Shown here in pieces: positions 8,192 through 19,394 of a stretch of DNA of 36,645 bases. The DNA is taken from NCBI RefSeq assembly GCF_003943515.1, contig NZ_RJPT01000005.1, forward strand, positions 80,894 to 117,538, given 5' to 3'. The position numbers and the translations under genes were made by a program. The notes below the pieces were generated by a model. It saw only the letters and a program-made list of their open reading frames with translations. It had not been told where the DNA came from and ran no database searches. Source of the DNA: Streptococcus cristatus (lineage in GTDB: Bacteria; Bacillota; Bacilli; Lactobacillales; Streptococcaceae). Within the stretch, counting starts at the first letter, position 1; each line of letters starts with the position of its first letter.

Positions 8192-8354
8192 ATACTAGTA
8201 GAAAGGGGGAAGAATAGAAAAGTATTGAATAGAGAAAAGCAGTTTCAAATGAAAAGTAGCAGCTGCGAGCTTTGGATTAGAAAGGCTTTTTTGTTATTCT
8301 TTTTAAAGAAGTGCAAATAATGAGAGATGTTAGGAGAAGTTGTGGGGAGGTGAG

Positions 8355-8855
8355 ATTATCAAACTGGATGAATACGAAAACATCTTGATTGGCTTTGCCC
8401 GAGAGATTGTTTTCTACTTGCAAAAGTCAGGAGCTTCTAAGGCCGAGGCAGAAGATGTGGTGCAGGATGTTTTTGTCAAAATGTTAGAGACTGATCTGGT
8501 CATCCCAGCAGAGAAGATGCGAGCTTGGATGTATCGGGTTTCCATCCGCCGCTATATCGATCGCTATAGGCGCGATCAGCATTATCTAGAAATTTTGCAA
8601 AAGGAATTTTTCAAACAAGATGTGATTCAACCATTTGAAAACGACCATTATGAGCTGTTGAGGTCGACGATAGAAGAGCTCCCAACTAAGGAAGCAATGC
8701 TTTTAGATCTTTATTATTTCCAAAATTTTACAGTAAAGGAAATCGCTCAAATTATGTCGTATTCTGTAAGTAAAGTGAAAGTACAACTCATGCGTAGCCG
8801 AATTAAGCTCCGCCATAAATTGGAAAAGAAAGGATATAAAAATGGAAACATTTGA
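8355..8855 (+). CDS. ECF-type RNA polymerase sigma factor (sigma-70 family)
   Basis: This protein of about 166 aa directs RNA polymerase to a small regulon. Region 2 spans about 10-70 (EAEDVVQDVFVKMLE, then RAWMYRVSIRRYIDRYRRD), and region 4 with its helix-turn-helix about 105-160 (TVKEIAQIMSYSVSKVKVQLMRSR). Region 3 is absent, as in ECF sigmas. The start is unusual. A perfect GGAGGTGA at 8346-8353 points at ATT (8355) or ATC (8358), giving MIKLDEYENI or the like, while the only canonical in-frame start is TTG at 8340, 3 nt after an AGGAG. The coordinates given assume ATT; with TTG the protein gains 5 residues. The stop overlaps the anti-sigma gene by 14 nt. The targets are unknown. Confidence 0.8.
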   Translation: MIKLDEYENILIGFAREIVFYLQKSGASKAEAEDVVQDVFVKMLETDLVIPAEKMRAWMYRVSIRRYIDRYRRDQHYLEILQKEFFKQDVIQPFENDHYELLRSTIEELPTKEAMLLDLYYFQNFTVKEIAQIMSYSVSKVKVQLMRSRIKLRHKLEKKGYKNGNI

Positions 8856-9840
8856 AATTTTAGCGAAGAAAAGTAAAAGAAAACGACTTTGGAAGACAGT
8901 TGCCATCAGTAGTCTTGTCTCCTTAGCTTTATTGCTTTTACTAGGAAAGGGATTGATAGAATTAGCCTCTAGTAATGGTCGAAATTTGCAGAAAGAGTAC
9001 GAAGTTATGTCGGAAATCGCCTACCCTAATGTTGACTATGACAGTCTCTACTACACTCAAAATTCTTTGTTTTCAGGAACCTTACATTCTGATCGTTTCA
9101 AAGATTTAGATGGAGTGAAGGTGGCTTATCCTTCCTATGAGGGGAATTATTCACTCATAGGTGCTTTTAGAGATCCGACTGCGGAAGGGACTTATTTGTC
9201 TCTCTCAGGAACCTATACGCGAACCCTGCGTCAAAAATATCCGGTCTTCTACAATATTAATGCCAAGGGGACAAAGGATAGTAATTCTATGCCTAAGGAG
9301 TTGGCTTCTGTTAAAGAAATGCCAAATCAATTGGTGGAAGTAGCTTTGACTTTTGATAAAGCTTATACCTATAAGGAAATCCAGAAGCTGATACCGAACA
9401 ACCTCAAGATTAACTGGTACTGGATTGGCAGCCAGTCAGAAGATGGTGAAAAAGGTATTGAGCTGTTTTCCGATCCCCAGTTCACCTATGGAGCTAACGC
9501 TAGTCTTCTCTTTACTTATGACTTAGATTTTAGGAAGAAGGCAAAAGAGGCTAAGAAAGAGCAGCAGACTTTCTTGGATTATCTGAAAAAGGCAGATAAA
9601 AATCTTTTCCCAAGTCTTAGTGGGTACAACATGTATAATGATGTTGAGGCCTATCTCAAGAAATTTGGTCAGCTAGATATTCGTGAACCAGAAAATCGTG
9701 ATCAATTAACTTTCTCTGGCGTCATCTTGACTGGAAAAGCTGAAAATTTCACTCAATTAGAAGGAAAAGAGTGGATTTATGCTTCGAGTATCGGTGCTTC
9801 CGTTCCCAATCAGCCTTACTATAAGCTAGATAAGGAATAA
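8842..9840 (+). CDS. Membrane anti-sigma factor (Sigma_reg_N/Sigma_reg_C type)
   Basis: This 332-aa single-pass membrane protein probably holds the upstream ECF sigma factor inactive. It has a short basic cytoplasmic N-terminus (1-16), one helix at about 17-41, and a large extracytoplasmic domain of about 290 residues. The outside part shows the pattern of sigma-factor regulator C-terminal domains (VEVALTFDKAYTYKEIQKLIP followed by WYWIG). No cleavage motif or enzyme signature is visible. The ATG overlaps the sigma stop by 14 nt and has AAAGGAT upstream, so the two proteins are made in a coupled way. The anti-sigma role is inferred from position and topology. Confidence 0.7.
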   Translation: METFEILAKKSKRKRLWKTVAISSLVSLALLLLLGKGLIELASSNGRNLQKEYEVMSEIAYPNVDYDSLYYTQNSLFSGTLHSDRFKDLDGVKVAYPSYEGNYSLIGAFRDPTAEGTYLSLSGTYTRTLRQKYPVFYNINAKGTKDSNSMPKELASVKEMPNQLVEVALTFDKAYTYKEIQKLIPNNLKINWYWIGSQSEDGEKGIELFSDPQFTYGANASLLFTYDLDFRKKAKEAKKEQQTFLDYLKKADKNLFPSLSGYNMYNDVEAYLKKFGQLDIREPENRDQLTFSGVILTGKAENFTQLEGKEWIYASSIGASVPNQPYYKLDKE

Positions 9841-9863
9841 TTGACAAAAAATGTGTAAAAGGC

Positions 9864-9891
9864 TTGCATTTTCAGTAAAATTTGATAAAAT
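9864..9891 (+). promoter_or_regulatory. Promoter of tuf
   Basis: TTGCAT at 9864-9869 and TAAAAT at 9886-9891 (16-bp spacer) have an extended TGA in front of the -10. A perfect TTGACA also begins right after the upstream stop codon (9841-9846) but has no good -10 at the right distance. Confidence 0.65.
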
Positions 9892-9962
9892 AGTAAGGAA
9901 AGTTAGACTGTATTGCCTACTGTCTATCTATAAAATATATTTTATTGGAGGCTTTTACTCAA

Positions 9963-11159
<1,197 letters not shown>

Positions 11160-11200
11160 TTCGATTTCGTTCCCAGATAACAATTATAAAATCAGACACG

Positions 11201-11229
11201 AAAAGTCTCGCTTCGGCGGGGCTTTTTCT
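11201..11229 (+). terminator. Rho-independent terminator of tuf
   Basis: A stem of at least 8 bp (AGTCTCGC at 11204-11211 with GCGGGGCT at 11216-11223, two G-T pairs) is closed by a TTCG tetraloop and followed by a T-rich run. Flanking A and T residues extend the stem to 11 bp. Confidence 0.92.
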
Positions 11230-11257
11230 TTTTGAGAAAGCCTTTTTCTCGCAAACA

Positions 11258-11266
11258 TGATATAAT
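11258..11266 (+). promoter_or_regulatory. Extended -10 promoter of rexBA
   Basis: TGA-TATAAT at 11258-11266 is a perfect extended -10 with no convincing -35. It lies 32 bp before the rexB ATG. Confidence 0.6.
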
Positions 11267-11298
11267 GTTTTTATATTTTGTTGTTGAAAAGAGACGGT

Positions 11299-14200
11299 AT
11301 GAAATTACTTTATACGGACATCCGCAGTCCTTTGACGGCGCATTTGGCTAAGCAAGCTCAGGACTTAGCAGCGGATGGCAAGCGGGTCTTTTATATAGCT
11401 CCCAACTCGCTTTCTTTTGAAAAGGAGAGAGCAGTTTTGGAGGCATTAGAAAATCACGCTTCTTTTGCTATTACGGTGACACGTTTTGCTCAGATGGCTC
11501 GCTATTTTGTCCTTAATGATGTTCAAGATGGACAGCCCTTGGACGACATTGGTCTAGGTATGCTATTTTATCGGATTTTATCGGAAATGGATGACCGAGA
11601 ACTAAAGGTTTATGGGCGGATCAAGAAGGATGCGCAATTTATCCAGCAACTGCTAGACCTTTATCATGAGCTTCAGACAGCTCAGATGACTTTTGCGGAT
11701 TTGGGCCATCTAGAAGAGCCAGAGAAGCGCGAGGATTTGCTCAAAATTTTCACGGCCTTTTCTGCTGCTCTACAGGCAGGAAATTATGATGCGACCTCTA
11801 AACTCACGATTTTTGCCCAGCATATTCTAGCTGGAGATTTGGATGGGGAATTGGCTAATCTTGCACTGGTTATCGATGGCTTTACCCGCTTCTCAGCAGA
11901 GGAGGAATATCTAGTAGATCTGCTGCATCGCAAGGGAGTGGAGATTGTCATTGGCGTTTATGCTAGCCAAAAAGCCTACCAAACAGCTTTTCGCGAGGGT
12001 AATCTTTATCAGGCTAGTGTAGATTTTCTGCTCAAGCTGGCTCAAACTTATGAGGTCAAGCCAGAGTGTCTAGCGGGAGATTCGACTCAGTCGGATGATG
12101 TCTTTGGCAAGATTTCCAAGATTTTAGAGAGTCGCTATGATTTTTCTGAAACCCATGTGGAATTGACCGAAGCTGACCGCTCTCACTTAGAGATTTGGTC
12201 GGTTCGTAATCAAAAAGAAGAACTAGAGTATGTGGCTAAGTCCATTCGTCAGCGGCTCCATGATGGTGCTCGCTACAAGGATATCCGGCTGCTTTTGGGT
12301 GATGTGGAAGCCTACCAACTCCAACTGAAGACCATTTTTGACCAGTATCAGATTCCCTTTTATTTGGGGCGGTCTGAGTCTATGTCCCAGCATCCTTTGG
12401 TCCAGTTTTTAGAGTCACTGGAGCGCTTGAAACGCTATAATCTTCAGACAGAAGATTTACTCAATCTTTTAAAAACCGGCCTTTATGGTAGATTGCGTCA
12501 GGAGGAGCTGGATAGTTTTGAGCAATACCTTCGCTTTGCGGAAATTAAAGGAGCAGCCAAGCTGGGGAGAGATTTCACCATTAACCGTCAGGAGAAATTT
12601 GACCTGAAGCGGCTCAATGTCATGCGTCGCAGTCTTATCACGCCTCTGTTAGACTTTTTCAAATCTCGCAGTCAGACAGCGACTGGTCTCTTGGCTAAAT
12701 TTACCAACTTTATCAAAGAAGTTCGCTTGGATGCCAATTTGACTGGTCTGCTGGAAGATGCAAGTCAGCAGGAAGTAGAGCGGCAGGAGGAAGTCTGGAA
12801 GACCTTTTGCCATGTCTTAGAGCAGCTTGCTCAGGTGTTTGATGGTAGCAAGCTCAAGATCGATGATTTTCTGGCTCTGATTCTGTCTGGCATGCTTCTG
12901 GCCAAGTACCGAGTTGTACCAGCGACAGTGGATGTGGTGACGGTTCAGTCTTACGATTTGATTGAACCCATGGCAGCGCCTTATGTCTATGCTATCGGAT
13001 TGACGCAGGAGCGCTTGCCTAAGTTAGCGCAAAATAAAAGTCTACTCAGTGACGAGGAACGTCAGGCCTTAAACCAAGCAACTGGGGACGAGGCTGAGTT
13101 GCAGGTAGCTAGCAGTGAAAATCTCAAGAAAAACCGCTTTGCCGCCCTATCTTTACTCAATTCAGCGACAGAAGATTTGGTTCTGTCTGCTCCTGTTTTG
13201 ATCAATGAAGTAGAAGATGCCATGTCTTCCTATCTGACAGAGCTGGAAATAGCGCCTATCTCTCTACCCATCATCAGCAAGCAATCACAGGCTAGCAGTG
13301 ACGATATTGGGACTTATCGGACTCTGCTGGCGCGCGTGATTGACCTCTATCAGGAAGATATTGACCGAGAATGGACACCGGAGGAGCAGACTTTTTGGGC
13401 AGTGGCCATCCGAGTCTTGCGTAAGAAATTGGCGGCTGAGGGGATTTCCATTCCCCAGATCAGTAAGGAATTGAAGACAGAGCCTCTCAAGTCGGAAACC
13501 CTCAAAGCACTTTATCCTTCAGAGCAGCCTTTGAAACTATCAGCTTCTGCCCTCAATGAATATTTTAAAAACCAGTATGCCTATTTCCTTAAGTATGTTT
13601 TGCGGTTGCAGGAGGAGTGGACAATTCAGCCGGATGCGCGCAGTCACGGGATTTTCCTCCACCGAATCTTTGAAAAGGTTATGCAGGAACACTTGGAGCA
13701 GGACTTCGATACTCGCTTGCAGCAGGCTATGGAGGAGACTAGCTGGGAGGCTGAGTTTGAAGCGGTCTATGGTGAAAATGGCGAGACCCAGTTCGCCCGT
13801 CGTTTGCTATTGGACACGGCTCGGGCTACTGGCCGTATCTTGGCTCAGTCGGATGGGCTGGAGGTCATCGGTAAGGAGACTGACTTTGGTCGGGATGATC
13901 GGCCTTTCTTGCTTTTGGACAATGGCAGAGTGCTTCAGGTGAGCGGCAAGGTGGACCGGATTGATCGTTTGACGGAGACAGGGAGTCTGGGAGTTGTGGA
14001 TTACAAGTCTGGCGATACCAAATTCAGCTTTGAGAAGTTCTTTAATGGGCTTAACTCTCAGCTGCCGACCTACCTAGCGGCTATCCGAAAAATGCCAGAA
14101 TACCACGAGGAAAAGGGAACTTTCGGAGCCATGTACCTACAGATGACGGAGCCCCTAGCCAGCCTCAAGGAGACCAAGGCACTGGACGAGGCTGTGAAAC

Positions 14201-14586
14201 AAGTCATGAAAAGTCAGGTTTACAAAGGCCTCTTTCTGGCTGATCAGGCCAAGGACTTGAGCGCTAACTACGAGAAAAGCAAGGTCAATCTGCTAACTAA
14301 GGAAGAATTGGAAGTGATTTTGGCTTATAATACCTATCTCTATCAGCAAGCAGCAGAAGGTATTTTAGCTGGTCGTTTTGCCATCAATCCTTATACAGAA
14401 AATGGGTGTAGTATTGCCCCTTACGTGGACCAGTTTAAGGCCATTACAGGCTTTGAGGCCAATCTCCATCTGGGGCAGGCTAGACAGCTGACCAAGTTAA
14501 ACCTGGACCAGTATGATAAACGGCCGACAGGCGAGAAGCTGCGTCAAGCCTGGATAGAAAAAATCAAGGAGGAGTTGGACAAATGA
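11299..14586 (+). CDS. rexB: ATP-dependent nuclease subunit B (RexB)
   Basis: RexB is the second nuclease subunit of RexAB, the streptococcal/lactococcal equivalent of AddAB/RecBCD, which resects double-strand breaks for RecA. With the ATG at 11299 ([13 protein letters not shown]) the product is 1095 aa; TTG codons at 11278-11286 upstream are rejected because GAGACGG precedes this ATG. No Walker A motif is visible in the N-terminus, unlike Bacillus AddB. The RecB-type nuclease motif DYKSGD is at residue 901 onward ([18 protein letters not shown]), followed by QLPTYL. The cysteine set that binds 4Fe-4S in Bacillus AddB is not seen; the C-terminal part shows a lone Cys near 1037. The stop overlaps the rexA start (ATGA). 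Confidence 0.95.
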   Translation: MKLLYTDIRSPLTAHLAKQAQDLAADGKRVFYIAPNSLSFEKERAVLEALENHASFAITVTRFAQMARYFVLNDVQDGQPLDDIGLGMLFYRILSEMDDRELKVYGRIKKDAQFIQQLLDLYHELQTAQMTFADLGHLEEPEKREDLLKIFTAFSAALQAGNYDATSKLTIFAQHILAGDLDGELANLALVIDGFTRFSAEEEYLVDLLHRKGVEIVIGVYASQKAYQTAFREGNLYQASVDFLLKLAQTYEVKPECLAGDSTQSDDVFGKISKILESRYDFSETHVELTEADRSHLEIWSVRNQKEELEYVAKSIRQRLHDGARYKDIRLLLGDVEAYQLQLKTIFDQYQIPFYLGRSESMSQHPLVQFLESLERLKRYNLQTEDLLNLLKTGLYGRLRQEELDSFEQYLRFAEIKGAAKLGRDFTINRQEKFDLKRLNVMRRSLITPLLDFFKSRSQTATGLLAKFTNFIKEVRLDANLTGLLEDASQQEVERQEEVWKTFCHVLEQLAQVFDGSKLKIDDFLALILSGMLLAKYRVVPATVDVVTVQSYDLIEPMAAPYVYAIGLTQERLPKLAQNKSLLSDEERQALNQATGDEAELQVASSENLKKNRFAALSLLNSATEDLVLSAPVLINEVEDAMSSYLTELEIAPISLPIISKQSQASSDDIGTYRTLLARVIDLYQEDIDREWTPEEQTFWAVAIRVLRKKLAAEGISIPQISKELKTEPLKSETLKALYPSEQPLKLSASALNEYFKNQYAYFLKYVLRLQEEWTIQPDARSHGIFLHRIFEKVMQEHLEQDFDTRLQQAMEETSWEAEFEAVYGENGETQFARRLLLDTARATGRILAQSDGLEVIGKETDFGRDDRPFLLLDNGRVLQVSGKVDRIDRLTETGSLGVVDYKSGDTKFSFEKFFNGLNSQLPTYLAAIRKMPEYHEEKGTFGAMYLQMTEPLASLKETKALDEAVKQVMKSQVYKGLFLADQAKDLSANYEKSKVNLLTKEELEVILAYNTYLYQQAAEGILAGRFAINPYTENGCSIAPYVDQFKAITGFEANLHLGQARQLTKLNLDQYDKRPTGEKLRQAWIEKIKEELDK

Positions 14587-17500
14587 GACGGATTCCCTTT
14601 TTAAACGAGCAGGATATCCTAGTCAAGCAAGCTGAGGAAGCTGCCTCTGACAAGCCACAAAAGCGCACACCAGAGCAGATTCAGGCCATCTACTCCTCTG
14701 GTCAGAATATTCTCGTCTCAGCTTCGGCTGGATCTGGTAAGACCTATGTCATGGTTCAACGGATCATTGACCAGATTCTCAGAGGTGTGGAGGTTAGCCA
14801 ACTCTTCATCTCCACCTTTACTGTCAAGGCGGCAGGTGAGCTCAAGGAGCGGCTGGAGAAGGAGTTGAGTCTGGTGCTCAAGGAGGCTTCAGATCAGGAG
14901 CTCCGCCAGCATCTTGCCCAGCAGTTGGCTGAGATTGCCAATGCAGATATTGGTACCATGGATGCTTTTACCCAGAAAGTAGTCAACAAGTACGGCTACT
15001 TGCTGGGACTAGCACCGCATTTTCGGATCTTACAGTCGGCCAGTGAGCAGCTCATTCTGCAAAATGAAGTATTTGACCAGCTTTTCGATACCTACTATGA
15101 GAGTGATCAGCAGGAATTATTCAGTCGCTTGGTCAAAAATTTCACTGGTAAGCGCAAGGACATTTCTGGCTTCCGCCAGCAGATTTATAGTATTTATAGT
15201 TTTCTCCAGTCTACCAGCAATCCGCGAAAATGGTTGGAAGAGACCTTTCTTCTAGGATATGAAACCAGTGATTTTGGAGCAGAGCGGGAGCGAATTCTCT
15301 CTGAGGCTAGGCAGTCTTTGCTGGATTTGGAAGATTTTCTCCAGAGCCATTTGGCTCATGAAGGTCAGGCCTTTGCTGGGGCTAAGTATCAGGAAAATAT
15401 TCAGGCAGCCTTAGATATCTTGGCTGAGCTGACAGAGCAGACTGGATCTGAACAGTTGCTAGACTTGATTCAGCGCTTTTTAGAATTGGCCAAGACCTCT
15501 AACCATCAGGCTTTTACTGCCCGAGTTGGTAAGAATGCGGACGAACTTAAAAAAGAGCTGGCTCAGACCTATAATGAAGCCCGCAAGCCCTTGATGGAGC
15601 GAATTAAAGAGCTGGATTTCCGCCTCTATCATCTGAATTTTATGGAGCAGCATCAGGCTGAATCTCTTCCTCTACTGGATTTGTTACGCGATTTTGTCCG
15701 AGATTTCTCGCAAGCTTATTTGGAGCGTAAGGTAGCGGAAAATGCCTTTGGATTTGGCGATATCAGTCACTTTGCAATTGAGATTTTAGAAAATTATCCA
15801 GAAGTACGACATTTTTATCAGGATAAGTACCATGAGGTGATGGTCGATGAGTACCAAGACACTAACCATACTCAGGAGCGAATGCTGGAATTGCTGGCTC
15901 GAGGAAATAATCGCTTTATGGTCGGCGACATTAAGCAGTCCATCTATCGATTTCGCCAGGCCGATCCGCAGATTTTTAACGATAAATTTAAACTCTATCA
16001 GGCCGATCCTAGTCAGGGCAAGCTGATTATTCTCAAGGAAAATTTCCGCAGTCACATCGAGGTGCTGGAAGCGACCAATGATGTCTTTAAACGGCTTATG
16101 GACGAGGAAGTCGGTGAGATTGACTACAATGAGACCCACTATCTGGTGGCAGGAAATCCAGCCAAACGGGAGCCTAATCCAGCCAATCAGGCGGAATTTC
16201 TCCTTTATGACGGTAGCGCTGATAGCGAAGAAGAGGATTCTGACCAAGGTCTGCCCAGCATTTCAGCTGGTGAAGTAGCCTTGGTAATTAAGGAAATCAT
16301 CCGCCTTCATAATCAAGAAGGGGTGGATTTCAAGGACATGACCTTGCTGACAGCTTCGCGGACCCGCAATGATCTGATTTTGGCAGAGTTTGACCGGCAT
16401 CATATCCCGATTGTGCCTGATGATGGGGAGACTAATTATCTTCAGTCGGTAGAGGTTATGGTGATGCTGGATACCTTGCGGACCATTAACAATCCTCTCA
16501 ATGACTATGCCTTGACGGCTCTCCTAAAGTCGCCAATGTTTGACTTTGATGAGGACGAATTGGCTCGGCTAGCCTTGCAAGCCTCCAGTACCAAGTCTAT
16601 GGAAAATCTCTACGAAAAGCTGAGGAATGCTCTGGCTGATCAAGGTCTAGAACCGCAGCTCATCCAAGGTGAATTGCGCAAGAAACTGCAGCACTTTCAA
16701 GCAACTCTGGATGACTGGCGCAGCTATTCCAAGACCCATTCTCTCTATGATTTAATCTGGAAGATTTATCAGGATCGTTTTTACTACGATATGGTGGGGG
16801 CTCTGCCCAACGGTGAACAGCGTCAGGCCAATCTCTATGCCTTGTCCTTGCGGGCCAACGACTATGAAAAGTCGAGTTTCAAGGGGCTATCCCGCTTTAT
16901 CAGCATGATTGACCGAATTTTGAAAAATGAGCACGATTTGGCCAGTGTCCCTCTAGCTGCTCCGAAAAATGCTGTCCAGCTAATGACTATCCATAAGAGT
17001 AAGGGTTTAGAGTTTAAGTATGTCTTTCTGCTCAATATGGACAAGGCTTTCAATCGTCAGGATAGCAGCTCTGCTATTATCCTCAGCCGACAAAAAGGCA
17101 TCGGAATCAAATATGTGGCCGATGTAGTCGTTGAGGCTCAGGATCTTCATGCGCCCAAGCAACTGCTTATTTCCATGGAGACCCTACCTTATCAGCAGAA
17201 TGCCGAAGAACTCAAGCTGGCTAGCCTGTCTGAGCAGATGCGTCTGCTCTATGTGGCCATGACGCGGGCTGAAACCAAGCTCTATCTGGTCGGCAAGGGC
17301 AAGCAAGCTAAGCTCCAAGAGCGCAAGTGGGGGACTAGTCAAAACGGTCGCTTATCTAGTGATCTTCGAAGCCAGCTGACCAATTTTCAGGATTGGCTCT
17401 ATGCTATTCAGTCAGTGTTTGAAAAGGAAAATCTGGCTTATCAAACTCGCTTTGTGACTGATCAGGAGCTGACAGACGAGCAGATTGGCGTAGTGGAGCA

Positions 17501-18254
17501 GACTGATCCAATTCCGGTAGATGATTTGACTGGCAACCGTCAGTCAGAGGATATTCGCCGAGCTCTGGATATCTTGGAGAATGTAGATCGGATCAACAGC
17601 CTCTATCAAGCAGCTATTGAATTGCCTAGTGTCCGCACACCTAGTCAAATCAAGAAGTTCTATGAGCCAGTTATGGACTCAGAAGGCCTGGACATTATGG
17701 ATGCGCCTCGAAGCTATCAGCCCCAGCTGACTTTTGATTTACCTGACTTTGGCAAGAAGAAGCAAATCACAGGAGTTCAAATCGGCTCTGCTGTCCATGA
17801 GCTCATGCAACGGATTCCTCTGGATCAGCCTGTCACTAAGACCAGCATTCGCCAAGCCTTGACTCAGGTTCAGTCAGATGTGGCAGTTAAGAAAGAGATT
17901 GATTTGACTAAGATTGAGGCCTTTTTCGCTACAGAACTGGGTCAGCTAATCCAGCAGCAGGCCAATCATCTCCATCGTGAAGCACCTTTTGCCATGCTCA
18001 AGCAGGATCCAGCCAGTGGTCAAGACTTTGTTGTTCGGGGAATCTTGGATGGCTACCTGGTCTTTGATGACCGTATTGTCCTCTTTGACTATAAGACTGA
18101 CCGCTATCATGAGCCGACAGACTTGGTGGAGCGCTACCGAGCTCAACTGGATCTCTATGTCGAAGCCCTCAGTCGTTCCTATTGTCTTAGCCAAGTAGAC
18201 AAGTATTTGATTCTACTGGGAGGAGCAGAGCTGCAGGTGGTCAAGGTGGACTAG
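14583..18254 (+). CDS. rexA: ATP-dependent helicase/nuclease subunit A (RexA)
   Basis: RexA is the UvrD/SF1 helicase and nuclease subunit of RexAB. The 1223-aa protein has Walker [10 protein letters not shown] at 46-54, motif Ia with FTVKAAGEL, Walker B VDEYQDTN at about residue 420, motif III-like [15 protein letters not shown], the late helicase motif [11 protein letters not shown] and then LLYVAMTRA. The C-terminal RecB-type nuclease has HELMQRIP and FDYKTD with the catalytic Asp at 1169 and Lys at 1171. All expected motifs are intact and the length is usual for AddA/RexA. The ATG overlaps the rexB stop by 4 bp, so the subunits are translationally coupled. A large hairpin terminator follows. 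Confidence 0.97.
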   Translation: MRRIPFLNEQDILVKQAEEAASDKPQKRTPEQIQAIYSSGQNILVSASAGSGKTYVMVQRIIDQILRGVEVSQLFISTFTVKAAGELKERLEKELSLVLKEASDQELRQHLAQQLAEIANADIGTMDAFTQKVVNKYGYLLGLAPHFRILQSASEQLILQNEVFDQLFDTYYESDQQELFSRLVKNFTGKRKDISGFRQQIYSIYSFLQSTSNPRKWLEETFLLGYETSDFGAERERILSEARQSLLDLEDFLQSHLAHEGQAFAGAKYQENIQAALDILAELTEQTGSEQLLDLIQRFLELAKTSNHQAFTARVGKNADELKKELAQTYNEARKPLMERIKELDFRLYHLNFMEQHQAESLPLLDLLRDFVRDFSQAYLERKVAENAFGFGDISHFAIEILENYPEVRHFYQDKYHEVMVDEYQDTNHTQERMLELLARGNNRFMVGDIKQSIYRFRQADPQIFNDKFKLYQADPSQGKLIILKENFRSHIEVLEATNDVFKRLMDEEVGEIDYNETHYLVAGNPAKREPNPANQAEFLLYDGSADSEEEDSDQGLPSISAGEVALVIKEIIRLHNQEGVDFKDMTLLTASRTRNDLILAEFDRHHIPIVPDDGETNYLQSVEVMVMLDTLRTINNPLNDYALTALLKSPMFDFDEDELARLALQASSTKSMENLYEKLRNALADQGLEPQLIQGELRKKLQHFQATLDDWRSYSKTHSLYDLIWKIYQDRFYYDMVGALPNGEQRQANLYALSLRANDYEKSSFKGLSRFISMIDRILKNEHDLASVPLAAPKNAVQLMTIHKSKGLEFKYVFLLNMDKAFNRQDSSSAIILSRQKGIGIKYVADVVVEAQDLHAPKQLLISMETLPYQQNAEELKLASLSEQMRLLYVAMTRAETKLYLVGKGKQAKLQERKWGTSQNGRLSSDLRSQLTNFQDWLYAIQSVFEKENLAYQTRFVTDQELTDEQIGVVEQTDPIPVDDLTGNRQSEDIRRALDILENVDRINSLYQAAIELPSVRTPSQIKKFYEPVMDSEGLDIMDAPRSYQPQLTFDLPDFGKKKQITGVQIGSAVHELMQRIPLDQPVTKTSIRQALTQVQSDVAVKKEIDLTKIEAFFATELGQLIQQQANHLHREAPFAMLKQDPASGQDFVVRGILDGYLVFDDRIVLFDYKTDRYHEPTDLVERYRAQLDLYVEALSRSYCLSQVDKYLILLGGAELQVVKVD

Positions 18255-18314
18255 TCTGATTGGAAACTGATTAGAGTTCCACTAAGAAAGGATATTGCTA
18301 CAGGAAATGCTTTT

Positions 18315-18369
18315 GGGAAGGTTGAGTGCATTATTTAACTGCCAATCTTCCCTTGGCGTTTCTTTTTTT
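18315..18369 (+). terminator. Terminator of rexBA
   Basis: A 10-bp stem (GGGAAGGTTG at 18315-18324 with CAATCTTCCC at 18343-18352, one G-T pair) has an 18-nt loop. A T-rich stretch with seven T in a row ends at 18369. Confidence 0.8.
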
Positions 18370-18381
18370 GCTTCTTTTGGG

Positions 18382-18387
18382 TATAAT
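18382..18387 (+). promoter_or_regulatory. -10 box of the glycolipid glycosyltransferase operon, leaderless geometry
   Basis: A perfect TATAAT at 18382-18387 lies only seven bases before the ATG at 18395. No Shine-Dalgarno fits between, and no clear -35 is seen. Confidence 0.5.
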
Positions 18388-18394
18388 AGAAGAT

Positions 18395-19393
18395 ATGAAA
18401 GTATTACTATATCTAGAAGGAAAGTCTGTTTTAGAAAAGTCAGGCATCGGCCGTGCCTTGCAGCATCAAATGCATGCATTGGATCTGGCAGGAATTCCTT
18501 ATACAACGGATGTTTTGGGAGATTATGATGTCGTGCACATCAACACTTACGGACCTCGTAGTTTGCTTCTTCTTCACGCGGCTAAGCGGGGAGGCAAAAA
18601 AGTGATCATGCACGGACATTCGACCAAAGAAGACTTTGAAAACTCTTTTATTGGCTCCAATCTTTTTGCGCCCTTGTTTGGTAAATATCTAGCGCACATG
18701 TATAAAATGGCGGATTTTATCATTACTCCGTCTGAGTATTCAAAAAAATTGATTCAATCCTACGGTGTGACGACGCCCATTATGGCTGTCTCAAACGGCA
18801 TTGACCTGTCGAAATACAAGAAAGATGAACGCAAGGAAGAAGTCTTTAAAAAACATTTTCAGATTGCAGATGGGCAGAAAGTCGTAATCTGTGCCGGCCT
18901 TTATTTCAGACGAAAAGGAATCGAAGACTTTGTCGAAGTAGCTCGTAGAATGCCAGATGTCCGCTTTATCTGGCTGGGTTCTATCAATCTCTGGCTTATT
19001 CCGCGCAAAATTCGAGATCTTGTCCTCTATAATCATCCAGAAAACGTAGAATTTCCGGGTTATTTCAAAGGTGCAGTCTTCCAAGGAGCTATGTCAGGCA
19101 GCGATGCCTTCTTTTTCCCGTCTTATGAAGAGACTGAAGGGATTGTAGTCTTAGAAGCGCTGGCCAGCGGCCAACACGTAGTTCTGCGTGATATTCCTGT
19201 TTATAATGGCTGGATTGATGAGGAGTCGGCGGAGCTTTGTCATAATGTAGATGAGTTTGTCGAATCGCTTCGTAAGGTTCTTGATGGAAAAGTGGACAAA
19301 CGTGAAGCAGGTTATCGTGTTGCGGAGAGTCGCTCCATTGATGACGTCGCGCTTCAGTTAGTCAAGGCTTACCAAACAGTTTTGGAGATGTGA
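18395..19393 (+). CDS. cpoA: Glycosyltransferase family 4, CpoA-like (second sugar of the membrane glycolipid)
   Basis: The 332-aa product starts MKVLLYLEGKSVLEKSGIGRAL, which matches my memory of pneumococcal CpoA, the enzyme that adds galactose to glucosyl-diacylglycerol. The fold is GT-B: an N-terminal acceptor domain (GIGRALQHQ), a middle linker, and a C-terminal donor site with the EX7E-type segment around YEETEGIVVLEALASG (about 243-258). It acts on the inner face of the membrane, making the glycolipid that influences bilayer properties and lipoteichoic acid anchoring. An upstream in-frame ATG at 18326 is rejected because it lies inside the rexBA terminator. One base separates the gene from the next glycosyltransferase. 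The sugar specificity is inferred. Confidence 0.82.
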   Translation: MKVLLYLEGKSVLEKSGIGRALQHQMHALDLAGIPYTTDVLGDYDVVHINTYGPRSLLLLHAAKRGGKKVIMHGHSTKEDFENSFIGSNLFAPLFGKYLAHMYKMADFIITPSEYSKKLIQSYGVTTPIMAVSNGIDLSKYKKDERKEEVFKKHFQIADGQKVVICAGLYFRRKGIEDFVEVARRMPDVRFIWLGSINLWLIPRKIRDLVLYNHPENVEFPGYFKGAVFQGAMSGSDAFFFPSYEETEGIVVLEALASGQHVVLRDIPVYNGWIDEESAELCHNVDEFVESLRKVLDGKVDKREAGYRVAESRSIDDVALQLVKAYQTVLEM

Positions 19394-19394
19394 T

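Noticed and set aside
18326..18394. Longer N-terminus for the cpoA-like protein
   Set aside because: It would be encoded by the rexBA terminator and the promoter, and family members begin MKVLLYLE.
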